Shown here: piece after piece, positions 35,557 through 44,500 of the stretch
How positions within the stretch are numbered: the first letter of the stretch is position 1
Layout: each line of letters opens with the position of its first letter
Assembly (NCBI RefSeq): GCF_002482385.1
Contig: NZ_DLFW01000040.1
Span: forward strand, 1 to 64,000
DNA from: Dysgonomonas sp. UBA7710
GTDB lineage: Bacteria; Bacteroidota; Bacteroidia; Bacteroidales; Dysgonomonadaceae
DNA: 64,000 nucleotides
Direction: 5' to 3'
Program-made: the position numbers and the translations under genes
The notes under the pieces: generated by a model
Database searches by the model: none
What the model saw: only the letters and a program-made list of their open reading frames with translations
Told to the model about the DNA's origin: nothing

Positions 35557-35800
35557 AAATATATCAGTTATGAAGTTAAATTCCCGGCTTCGATTGCCCG
35601 TCAGGCCTTTTACGCACTTGCCTTCACAAAAAGCGATTAAATCCTGCATAGAGTATCAGCCAGCTATATTATTTTAATAGTCAGAATTGAATAGGTATTT
35701 TTCAAAATATTTAGCGAATAAAAGCCCTACAAAGATGAAAAATATGAAATAATCAATACAAAATAATTATTCCAATTCATACAACTTTTGTTTCACCCAT

Positions 35801-38800
35801 TCAATCTCTAGACATTTGTTTCTTACTATTGACAAAGTCTTTAGGTAAAATACCAAATTGTTTCTGAAAGCATTTGGCAAAATATGAAGGTGAATTGAAT
35901 CCGACCAAATAACAGACCTCATTAACCCGACTGTTTCCGGCGAGCAATAGTTCCGCCGCTTTCTTCAGACGTTCGAGACGTAAATATTCATTCGGGTTCA
36001 TATTCAGAATCCCCTTGATCTTCCTGTAAAAAACAGACCGGCTCATATGTAAGGTCCCAACCATATCATCCATATTAAATTCAGGATTATCAATATTATC
36101 AAGTATAATTTCATTCATCTTTTTCAAAAAGTCTTCATCAGCCTTGGTAAATGCCATGGAATTGGCCGCCACAAGAGGTGAACTGGCAAAAGTTTCTTTC
36201 AGCTTTATCCGATTATGTATCAGATTTGATGCGCAGGCTTTCAGATACTCCACCGAGAATGGTTTTTCAATATACATATCAGCACCGGCTTCCAATCCTT
36301 CTATCTTGGACTGGAGATTCGTTTTTGCCGTGAGAAGGATAACGGGTATATGACTATAATCAATATTTGACTTCAATATCCGGCACAATTCAAACCCATC
36401 CATATGCGGCATCATAACATCAGTTATAATCAGATTCACAATATTACAGTCAAGCACATTTAATGCATCTTTTCCATCTGTGGCCATAAATATGGTATAT
36501 GCCGACAGTTGCCTTACAATAAAAGCAAGTAATTCCGGATCATCCTCGACAATCAGTATTGCCAATTTTGAAGAAGAATCTTCCGGCTGAACTATAGAGG
36601 GAGGTGAAAGAGCTTTTTCATCATAAGCGATCATAGGTAATGCTAAACAAAAGCTATTGCAGTCCATATAGTCTTCTATATATAGACTCCCTTGATGAAG
36701 TTTTGCCAGTGAACGGGATAATGCCAACCCAATTCCCGTCCCCGGCAATGGCTTCGAGGTTTCAAAATTGTTGAGCCTTACAAAAGGCTTAAAAACTTCT
36801 TCCCGCATGTCCGGCGATATGATATTTCCATCATTCTTTATAACCATCCGCAATTCTCCTTTTTCGTCATTAACATCCAGTTTTACCTCTATATACGTCT
36901 GCGCATACTTCATTGCATTACTGAACAAATTACTGATTATCTTGGTAAATGCTTCCTTATCTATATGAGCATACAAGTCCTCATCCGGCAAATGAAGCAC
37001 AAAATTCAAATTCTTCTGTTGGGTTGATAGTTTGAATTGCAGATAGCAACCCCGCAAAATATCAGAGATATTGCATTCGGTAAAACTAAGCTGAAGACCT
37101 TTACTCTCTATTTTCTGGAAATCAAGCAACTGATTTGTCAGATTCAACAGACGATCCGTATTATGATTCATTATATTCAAATCATCCCTTATCATATCGT
37201 CTATATAATCAGCTAAAAGAATATTTTCCAGAGGCCCTTTTATTAGCGTCAGGGGGGTTCGTATTTCATGTGCAACGTCAGTAAAAAAACGGATCTTGGC
37301 ATCGTATATCTCCAATGCTTTCTGCTGCTCAAATTTCTCCATCTCCCTTCGTTCACGTATCGCTGCGCGCTTCTTTACATTATATACGGTATAGTAAATA
37401 AAGGAGACAAATATCAGAATATACAAGATATATGCCCATCGCGACAAATAGAAAGGTGGTAAAATTCTTATAAAAAGTATTTTCTCATTCTCTATTGAGG
37501 GCATTGTAGGGGCAGATATCTTCAATCGAAATATATAATCTCCGTATTTGAGATTAGAATAATTGATTAGCGAACTTTCGGTCATAGATAGCCAATCCTT
37601 ATCGAACCCTTCGAGTTTATACTTCAAAATATTTGTATGAGGAGACAGATAACTCAAAGCAGCTACGCGAAAACTGAACGAATTTTGCTTTGAGTTGAGG
37701 ATAAGGCTATCTGTATAGATAATACTCCGGTACAAAGGAGATTTCTTCTCCCCTACAACAACTCTTTTATTATACAATAGAAAATCGGTTATAACGGGAG
37801 TTGGCTTATATTTACTTTCGGAAAAATCTTTCGGCTCAAATTTTATAAAACCATCTATACTCCCCATAAAAAGACTTCCATCCTCAGACTTAAATCCCGA
37901 CCTGTAATTGAATTGATTACTCAGAATCCCATCTACCACTGTATAATTTTTTATAAAATTATCAATCGGGTTGAAGCAAATGAGCCCTTTATTAGATGTA
38001 ATCCAGAAAAGACCTTTATCGTCTTCTACAATCTGATATATAACATCATTGGGCAAGCCGTTTCGTTCATCATATCTTATAAAAGTTTCTGTTGACGGGT
38101 CGAAGCGGCAAAAGCCACGGCCTTGTGTGGTAATCCATATTTGGTGCCGGCTGTCTTCAAATATACTTGTCACCTTATTGTAAGGTAAACTTTTCTGGTC
38201 CGTTTCATTATGCAGGTAGTTTTTCCATTTCTTTTTATTTATATCATAACAAAAAACTCCATCGGAATAAGTAGCCAGCCAGAGGTCTCCGTGCCTGTCT
38301 TCTTTAATATCATATATAAATTTACCATTCAGCTCCGGAATTGCAGAAAAATCGTCAGTCGCCCTATTATATTTAAGCAGCCCGAACAAAGTGCCCAAAT
38401 AGATAGTCCCATCAGATGTACGCAGCATGGCAAAAATATTGTCATCGTTTAATGAATTAGGTGTATTTCCTTTATTATAAGATTTTATATGCCCTGTATT
38501 TCTGTTTATTACTTTTACTCCTTTCGAAAATGTACCCACCCATAAGTTATCACCATCGGGTAAAAGGCATTGAACATTGGAAAAAGCTTTACTGGGCTCA
38601 AAAAACGAAATCTTATTCGTCTGTGGATTATAGCTGCTAAGTCCCCCGTCTTCAGTACTGATCCAGATAAGTCCCGAAGAGTCTGCGCAAAATTCTCTCA
38701 CTCTTTTACCGCGCAGGCCGTTAGAAGTATCCGTAGGATAATATTTGTTGAAATATGTATATTGCTTCGGATAATAATTCAGCCCGCCGAAGTACGAACC

Positions 38801-39790
38801 GATCCAGATACCTTCTTCCCTATCCTTGCATAAGCTATAGATGGCATTATCTGACAAAGAATAGGGATCGTAAAAAGAACTTTCCAAATGCAGGTAGTTA
38901 TTGGTTCGTAAATTATAAACATATATACCCGATTCAGTCCCAAGCCACAATTCGTTATCCGAATTTATCATTATATCACGAATGAAAATCTTCTCGTTGT
39001 CATTATCTATTTGCAACAAATCCCGCACCTTCCCTGAAGAAAGGCTAAGCTCCTTAAGGCCACCTTTTACCGAACCAACATACAAACAGTTATAGGCACC
39101 CTGGATAATCTTGAGAATAACGTCATCGCAAAAGACCTTTTCTCCTTTATCATTTGTAAACTCGCTAATGGTTTTCAGATTATTCTCCGAGTAAAACAAT
39201 CCTTCCCCATAGCTTCCCAGCCATAAAACACCATTCCTATCTTCTTTAAGACACTCAATATTAGATGATATATGATGTTTTTTGAGGTTGTGGTTCTTAA
39301 GTAAACCCGATTGTACATCATAACAGAAAATCCCCTGAGATTCGACTGCAATCCAAATGTATGATCCATTCCCTTCTATTGCCGATATCGTCTTATTGAT
39401 AACCTCTTTGTTATCTGCCTGTACAAGAAATTGTTTAAATTGCTCTGTATATGGATTATATACATATATACCGGCATCGGTTCCCACCCATATTTTACCC
39501 CTATTATCTTCATGCAAGACCTTTATATAATTATTACCAATACTGTTTTTGTCGAGAATATCCCGTTTAAATATCCGAAAAGAAAAGCCATCAAACCGGT
39601 TTAGTCCATCTTTAGTTCCTACCCAGAGAAAGCCTGTCCGGTCCTGCAATATAGCATTGACAGTGTTCTGCGACAACCCTTCCTGTATCCCGTAACGACT
39701 AAAATAATATTGAGTCGTTTGAGAGGAAAAATCTGTAAAAAAAAGACACAGAGACAACAAGAGAAAAAACTTGAGGGTATTCAATCTCAT
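35801..39790 (-). CDS. Hybrid two-component system sensor/regulator (HTCS)
   Basis: 1329 residues with all parts of a two-component system in one inner-membrane protein. A signal peptide (about 1-24) is followed by a periplasmic double beta-propeller of Reg_prop repeats (GLSQNTVNAILQDRTGFLWVGTKDGLNRFDG and many others, to about 700), a Y_Y_Y domain (about 715-775) and a membrane helix (about 782-803). The histidine kinase follows (His841 in VAHEIRTPLTLI; N-box NLFSNAMKYA; GTGIGLALS), then a receiver (Asp1124 in LIITDVMMPHMDGF) and an AraC-type HTH (about 1220-1325). HTCS proteins sense oligosaccharides in the periplasm and switch on the adjacent locus, here the mannan-type genes at 41-64 kb. 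Confidence 0.96.
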   Translation of the reverse strand: MRLNTLKFFLLLSLCLFFTDFSSQTTQYYFSRYGIQEGLSQNTVNAILQDRTGFLWVGTKDGLNRFDGFSFRIFKRDILDKNSIGNNYIKVLHEDNRGKIWVGTDAGIYVYNPYTEQFKQFLVQADNKEVINKTISAIEGNGSYIWIAVESQGIFCYDVQSGLLKNHNLKKHHISSNIECLKEDRNGVLWLGSYGEGLFYSENNLKTISEFTNDKGEKVFCDDVILKIIQGAYNCLYVGSVKGGLKELSLSSGKVRDLLQIDNDNEKIFIRDIMINSDNELWLGTESGIYVYNLRTNNYLHLESSFYDPYSLSDNAIYSLCKDREEGIWIGSYFGGLNYYPKQYTYFNKYYPTDTSNGLRGKRVREFCADSSGLIWISTEDGGLSSYNPQTNKISFFEPSKAFSNVQCLLPDGDNLWVGTFSKGVKVINRNTGHIKSYNKGNTPNSLNDDNIFAMLRTSDGTIYLGTLFGLLKYNRATDDFSAIPELNGKFIYDIKEDRHGDLWLATYSDGVFCYDINKKKWKNYLHNETDQKSLPYNKVTSIFEDSRHQIWITTQGRGFCRFDPSTETFIRYDERNGLPNDVIYQIVEDDKGLFWITSNKGLICFNPIDNFIKNYTVVDGILSNQFNYRSGFKSEDGSLFMGSIDGFIKFEPKDFSESKYKPTPVITDFLLYNKRVVVGEKKSPLYRSIIYTDSLILNSKQNSFSFRVAALSYLSPHTNILKYKLEGFDKDWLSMTESSLINYSNLKYGDYIFRLKISAPTMPSIENEKILFIRILPPFYLSRWAYILYILIFVSFIYYTVYNVKKRAAIRERREMEKFEQQKALEIYDAKIRFFTDVAHEIRTPLTLIKGPLENILLADYIDDMIRDDLNIMNHNTDRLLNLTNQLLDFQKIESKGLQLSFTECNISDILRGCYLQFKLSTQQKNLNFVLHLPDEDLYAHIDKEAFTKIISNLFSNAMKYAQTYIEVKLDVNDEKGELRMVIKNDGNIISPDMREEVFKPFVRLNNFETSKPLPGTGIGLALSRSLAKLHQGSLYIEDYMDCNSFCLALPMIAYDEKALSPPSIVQPEDSSSKLAILIVEDDPELLAFIVRQLSAYTIFMATDGKDALNVLDCNIVNLIITDVMMPHMDGFELCRILKSNIDYSHIPVILLTAKTNLQSKIEGLEAGADMYIEKPFSVEYLKACASNLIHNRIKLKETFASSPLVAANSMAFTKADEDFLKKMNEIILDNIDNPEFNMDDMVGTLHMSRSVFYRKIKGILNMNPNEYLRLERLKKAAELLLAGNSRVNEVCYLVGFNSPSYFAKCFQKQFGILPKDFVNSKKQMSRD

Positions 39791-40555
39791 AATCTGATAT
39801 AGATTATATATTAGCTATTTACGTTTATTTTATCCAGATTTATCCAGGTCGATGGGAGATTTTTCTAGTGAAATAGTCCGGATATTTTTCCATTTTGAAT
39901 GCAGGCCTTTCTAAAAGAGTTATTTGATTATTACATATTGCGATTCTTCTCCCGGCCTTTTTAGCCTCCACTGTCCGATACAAAAATAAGGCAAGAGATT
40001 TTTTATTTGGTTAACGATATGAGTGCGAATGACCTATACGCAAATGTATTGCTATATATTATCCCAAAATGAAAATATCATCCCTTATAATGAAATTTTC
40101 ATCCCATACCAACCTAAGGCTATCAACTCTTCAAAATTGAGGGATTGATATATCAATAAACAGGTTAAATTTGATATTACATTAGATCAACCTTCTATAT
40201 TTTTACCAGATGCTTTATACGGAGAGACTATCTCTTTTTATATTTCTCCCGGGACTGGTTTTGAGAAACCGCTTATAGAAAGATAAATATTTACCCGGAA
40301 AAGAGCCTTTTACCAACTTAAATTTTTAAAACTAAATCCAATCGCTTTAAATAATAAAAAGTTTATTTCCGTCTTCATTTTTCAGCCTATCAGTATTACC
40401 GGGTATTTGTCAGGACAAAGATACCTATCCGGAGAATAATCATGATGTTTCTTCATTAAATTTATGGGGTAAATCAGACAAAAAGAGACTAAAAATAAAC
40501 GTGGGAAATTTGAACAGGCTCTTAATCTTTTTAAAAAAGTTTATCTATATAAATA
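39791..40555. other. Intergenic region upstream of the HTCS gene
   Basis: No complete gene is visible. A minus-strand TATTTTTG at 39981-39988 matches the -7 consensus and could start the HTCS transcript with a leader of about 185 bases. From 40351 a + strand frame of about 76 codons is open (IIKSLFPSSFFSLSVLPGIC, then QDKDTYPENNHD), resembling a signal peptide and mature start but lacking an ATG. It may be a gene remnant. Confidence 0.35.
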
Positions 40556-41250
40556 AGCCGATAGCCTTTAGCTTATAGCTCTTTGAAGTATTGATTGGCC
40601 CCTCCAACCTCCCTTTGGGGCAGGGCTGTTAAGTTCTAATTTTTTATACCCTCTGTGTCATGTTGAACGGAGTGAAACATCTCGTTTCTCAGGGTCGGGA
40701 TCCTTCGTTCCACTCAGGATGACAGCAGAAAAAACAGAACAAGTAGAGAACTTAACAGCCCTGCCCCAAGGGGAGGGTAAAAAGTAATAGGTAGAAAAAG
40801 TGTTACTTTTGTTACCTTTTAATAAGTCGTAAGTTGTATTTGTGTTAACTGCTAACTGATGACTGTTTACTGTTCACCGAAAAAAGTTACATGTGTTACC
40901 TTTTAACAAGTAGTGAGCTTTAAGTAATAAGTGGTAAGTCAAGTTTTTTAAGTTACGAGTTGACGACTGCTAACTGTTGACTGTTAACTGATATATCTGT
41001 TACCTTTGTTACTTTTTTGCGCCTTAGCGTCTCTGCGAAAGAATGCTATGAATCGCTCACGGAATAGTTACCATTTTAACTATATACAGTTAACAAAAGT
41101 AAAAATAAAAAGATGGAAATAGTAAAAAAAGTGTCAGATCTGTCAGATTTTAACATTGTACAGTTAATTAATGCTAAAATATGACGGGCTAAAATAAAAA
41201 ATAATGACACTGAGGCGTGCTGAACAGGCACGGAGATACACTGAGAAAAA
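40556..41250. repeat. Second intergenic nest of dispersed repeats
   Basis: It contains the same families as 17.2-17.9 kb, largely in the opposite orientation: AGCCTTTAGCTTATAGCTCTTTGAAG (40563), the inverted-repeat element at 40617-40767, TGTTACTTTTGTTACC (near 40802), TTAACTGCTAACTGATGACTG (near 40845), CTGTTACCTTTGTTACTTTTTTGCGCC (near 40998) and GCGTCTCTGCGAAAG (near 41027). No coding sequence is seen. Confidence 0.85.
40617..40767. repeat. 151-bp inverted-repeat element, copy 2
   Basis: Arms GGGGCAGGGCTGTTAAG (from 40617) and CTTAACAGCCCTGCCCC (to 40767) match those of copy 1 at 17676-17828. The 69-base core from TGTCAT (40656) to ATGACA (40724) is the same length as in copy 1 but inverted, and is diverged at several bases. 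Confidence 0.9.
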
Positions 41251-41332
41251 TCCGGCTTACGAGAAAGTACTGTTTGGACATTTGTGCCTTCACAAGCATC
41301 ACTTTATAAAAATAAACCTATAAGGATTATAC

Positions 41333-41362
41333 GGGGCTACCAATTATTTTATAAGTAGCCCC
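41333..41362 (-). terminator. Hairpin ending the first SusCD operon
   Basis: GGGGCTAC (41333-41340) pairs with GTAGCCCC (41355-41362), 26 bases after the stop of the last gene of the operon on the minus strand. The following U tract is poor. Confidence 0.6.
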
Positions 41363-41388
41363 ATATTGCTAAAATATATGCTAGCCTT

Positions 41389-42384
41389 CTACCATTGGAT
41401 CTGTTGATCTTCGTCCGGAATCAATGTATTCAGGTCACGTTGCATTGACAATATTCCTGTTACTGTATATTTAAGCGGAGTACCGGAAATTGTCGTATAG
41501 TCTTCAAATGTATAACTCAAGCCCAAAGTGATATATATATGCTTCATATAGACTTTTGTAGCATCCATTTCTTCTTCTACAGTATAATATGGTTGCCCTT
41601 GTACATTGAAGTTTATTTCCGGATTATCCGTATAAATTTCCAGCTTCTTTTTCTGGATATCGATCATCTCATCTGTAAACCTGATAAATATTTTATATAG
41701 TTTCCTATCCAGATAGTCTATATCTCTAAGTCCGGCATAAAGAAAAATAGTATTTTCATCCACTACATAAGTCCTTACTGACGACATATTCAAAGCTGTT
41801 TCCATATCGGGAGCCAGATATATTTTGTATAGAGTCCCGCTGTATGTACCCGAATAATCATTGAACGGATTAATGTGTAACATAGCCCTCTGATAGTACT
41901 TATGGGGGTTAGCCTGATAATTGTATGAAGGATAACTCAATATCCTCAAAGGTAATACCCATTTATCAGTCTGATCCAGATCCCCTAATGTGAACTCGAT
42001 AGGGACTGTGGTAGTATATTTATCCGCAGGAACGTCTATCGTTTCCGACATGCCATAATAGGTTGTCCCCAGTTGTTTAAAATACAGTTCACTACGATGG
42101 CCATATGCTTCTTGGTTCAATACAGCCAATGTATCAGGATCTAAACCGATATGTATAGTCCGGTTTTGGGAATTCATTGTTGAACCACTGATAATGACCG
42201 GAAGATTGTAAATCACTTTCCCCTCAGGTTTATAGCGTACATACACAGGAGTCACCCCCAGACTGTTAGGTATAGCTTTGAAAGAGGCTGTCTGTATATA
42301 TTGCTCATCTTTCCATTCATCGTTGCATGATACACAACATATTATTGTGAACATGGCTAAAAACAGATAATATATATATTTCAT
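41389..42384 (-). CDS. DUF1735/DUF4973-type surface lipoprotein
   Basis: A 331-residue lipoprotein (lipobox IICCVSC). The first half (about 30-165) resembles DUF1735, a beta-sandwich typical of proteins encoded just after SusD. The second half, with FNDYSGTYSGTLYKIYL and a C-terminal GTPLKYTVTGILSM, resembles DUF4973. Such proteins are likely surface glycan-binding proteins that work with SusC and SusD. It is the last gene of the operon and starts 19 bases after SusD ends. The ligand is unknown; alpha-mannan is inferred from context. Confidence 0.8.
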   Translation of the reverse strand: MKYIYYLFLAMFTIICCVSCNDEWKDEQYIQTASFKAIPNSLGVTPVYVRYKPEGKVIYNLPVIISGSTMNSQNRTIHIGLDPDTLAVLNQEAYGHRSELYFKQLGTTYYGMSETIDVPADKYTTTVPIEFTLGDLDQTDKWVLPLRILSYPSYNYQANPHKYYQRAMLHINPFNDYSGTYSGTLYKIYLAPDMETALNMSSVRTYVVDENTIFLYAGLRDIDYLDRKLYKIFIRFTDEMIDIQKKKLEIYTDNPEINFNVQGQPYYTVEEEMDATKVYMKHIYITLGLSYTFEDYTTISGTPLKYTVTGILSMQRDLNTLIPDEDQQIQW

Positions 42385-42403
42385 TTTCTTCGAATTATAA
42401 GAG

Positions 42404-44494
42404 TTATTCAGGATTAGTCCAACCCGGATTTTGAATCAGTTTCGAGTTACGTCTCAACTCGGTATGATGAATAGGTGAAAACCACATCTTACGGGCAAAT
42501 ATAGTAGGCAGCGAAGGCACTACAACAGGAGTATGGAAAGCCTCAGGCATATCTTTGGTAGCATATGCATTACATCCGTAAATCTGAGCTGCTTCTTCTA
42601 CCGGAGCATCCATCCAGCGACGAAGATCAAAATAACGGTGCCCTTCTGCAAACAATTCAATCTGCCTTTCACGTTTCAGCTTCTCACGGAATTTATCCTG
42701 ACTGCCATACACATCTTCTGCATAATCAGGAACTCCGGCACGAATACGAATTAGCTGTATACCTTTCTTTAACTCACTGATAGTACGGCTTACCGAATGC
42801 GTTTTAGTACCATCCCACGATTGTATATTATATTGTCCACCCAGCTCATTAAGGGATTCTGCATATATTAACAGTATTTCTGCATAACGTATAGCCGGAT
42901 CTACTTTCTTTACAAATCTGGATTTATCATACGCAGTAGTGATAGTGTTACTTATATCATAAGGATTTACATACTTTTTGATACCAATGCCTGTGCGCAA
43001 CCAATAAGTAGCATTCGTGTACCCATTCCCACTTCCGCGGTAGTAAAATACCTGCTTGTTACTTTCTTCATCTTTATCCTTTTCGGCATTCAACAAATTC
43101 CAGGTACACCCGTTATAAGCTACGGATGCGTAGAAACGAGGTTCACGATTTACATACTGTTTTGATACCCCGACACCCAAGGTACCTAATTCCGGATATT
43201 TGGATAACTCTCCCGAAGTAACCAACCCAGCCTCGCGAGGACGACTATCATAGCGGCCGGCATATCCGGCTAACCCTGCGTACATAGAATTCATTCCCGG
43301 ACAGTCTGTACCATCTGCCATATAATAAGCATCGCATTGTTTCTGAGTCATACCATGTGAACTATATCCCTTACCATACAAACGAGGTAGTTGGTGGAGT
43401 ACTAAAGTCGCGATATCTTCACCCGACCCATTCTGTCCCCGGGTAAATATAAGTTCAGGATTCTCATGAGCAGGAACGTCACCATTAAACAATGCACGAT
43501 ATGATTCAAACGGATCTATATTTTGCCAACCGCTCGGCCAATCCTGATTGGAAAAATTACCATCATTAGGAGGAGTTATAGTTACCGGATAAGCAACATC
43601 ACCTGTCGTTTTTGAATAAGCAACATACAGACTATAATAATTGAGATCCATTACATCCTTAGCGGCAGCGGCGGCCCTGGCCCATTTAGACTCATCATAA
43701 GTCTGAGGCAGCAGATATCTATTTTCTTTGTCGATCAAGGCCGAAGCTACATCAGCCGGAGCCTTTCCGTTATACAAGGGACTAGCAGCAAACAACAAAA
43801 CTTTCGCGCGAAGGGCCAAAGCCGCTCCACGAGTAGGACGGGCCAGATCCTGTACCGCACGTGATGTAGAAGGAAGCATTTCAGCCGCTTTTATCAAGTC
43901 TCCTACGATATAGTCCACACATTCATCATATGTATTTCTTGCTTGCGCTACCTCATCATATTCTTTCATATAATCTACAGTTTCGCTTGGAACAATAGGT
44001 ACAGGACCATACAAACGAAGTATAAACCAATAGAAATAAGCCCTTAAGAAATAAGCCTGTCCTTTTAGGTCGGCAATTTCAGCGGCACTAAATGCTTTGT
44101 TCTTATCAATATTATTCAGGAATATTGAAACCTGACGAATCCCTTTATAAGCATTTTCCCAAACATATTGACTTTCGTTATGATCACCGCTCTCCGAATA
44201 CTGGCCACTTTTCCATCTCATATATCCCTCCGATTCATCACCATAGTACATGTCGTCAGCGAAATTGTAAGGAATACTCTTTTTACTGCATACATCCTGT
44301 AAATAGCCGTTGCCCAAATAGGAATAAGCCTGCGCCATCCATTCATTTGTATAGTCCTTACTTTGGAAAACATCCTCTATAGACATACGCTCGTCAAACA
44401 GGTAGTCCGAGTCAAGGTAATCCGAGCACCCGCCAAGAGTCAGACTCAAGCCTGTCACAATCAATAAAATTATAATTATTTTCTTCATATACAT
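42404..44494 (-). CDS. SusD-like starch-binding-family lipoprotein (pair 1)
   Basis: A 696-residue outer-membrane lipoprotein (LTLGGCSDYLDSD), probably starting at the ATG two codons inside the frame. Typical SusD features: YFLRAYFYWFILRLYGPVPIVP in the TPR-like region, ALRAKVLLFAASPLYNG, and a C-terminal RQIELFAEGHRYFDLRRW. It is longer than the roughly 550-residue average, so it carries extra loops. It forms the lid of the SusC transporter encoded just upstream and binds glycan at the cell surface. The operon is TIG/NHL protein, SusC, SusD, DUF4973 protein. Confidence 0.95.
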   Translation of the reverse strand: MYMKKIIIILLIVTGLSLTLGGCSDYLDSDYLFDERMSIEDVFQSKDYTNEWMAQAYSYLGNGYLQDVCSKKSIPYNFADDMYYGDESEGYMRWKSGQYSESGDHNESQYVWENAYKGIRQVSIFLNNIDKNKAFSAAEIADLKGQAYFLRAYFYWFILRLYGPVPIVPSETVDYMKEYDEVAQARNTYDECVDYIVGDLIKAAEMLPSTSRAVQDLARPTRGAALALRAKVLLFAASPLYNGKAPADVASALIDKENRYLLPQTYDESKWARAAAAAKDVMDLNYYSLYVAYSKTTGDVAYPVTITPPNDGNFSNQDWPSGWQNIDPFESYRALFNGDVPAHENPELIFTRGQNGSGEDIATLVLHQLPRLYGKGYSSHGMTQKQCDAYYMADGTDCPGMNSMYAGLAGYAGRYDSRPREAGLVTSGELSKYPELGTLGVGVSKQYVNREPRFYASVAYNGCTWNLLNAEKDKDEESNKQVFYYRGSGNGYTNATYWLRTGIGIKKYVNPYDISNTITTAYDKSRFVKKVDPAIRYAEILLIYAESLNELGGQYNIQSWDGTKTHSVSRTISELKKGIQLIRIRAGVPDYAEDVYGSQDKFREKLKRERQIELFAEGHRYFDLRRWMDAPVEEAAQIYGCNAYATKDMPEAFHTPVVVPSLPTIFARKMWFSPIHHTELRRNSKLIQNPGWTNPE

Positions 44495-44500
44495 TAATGT

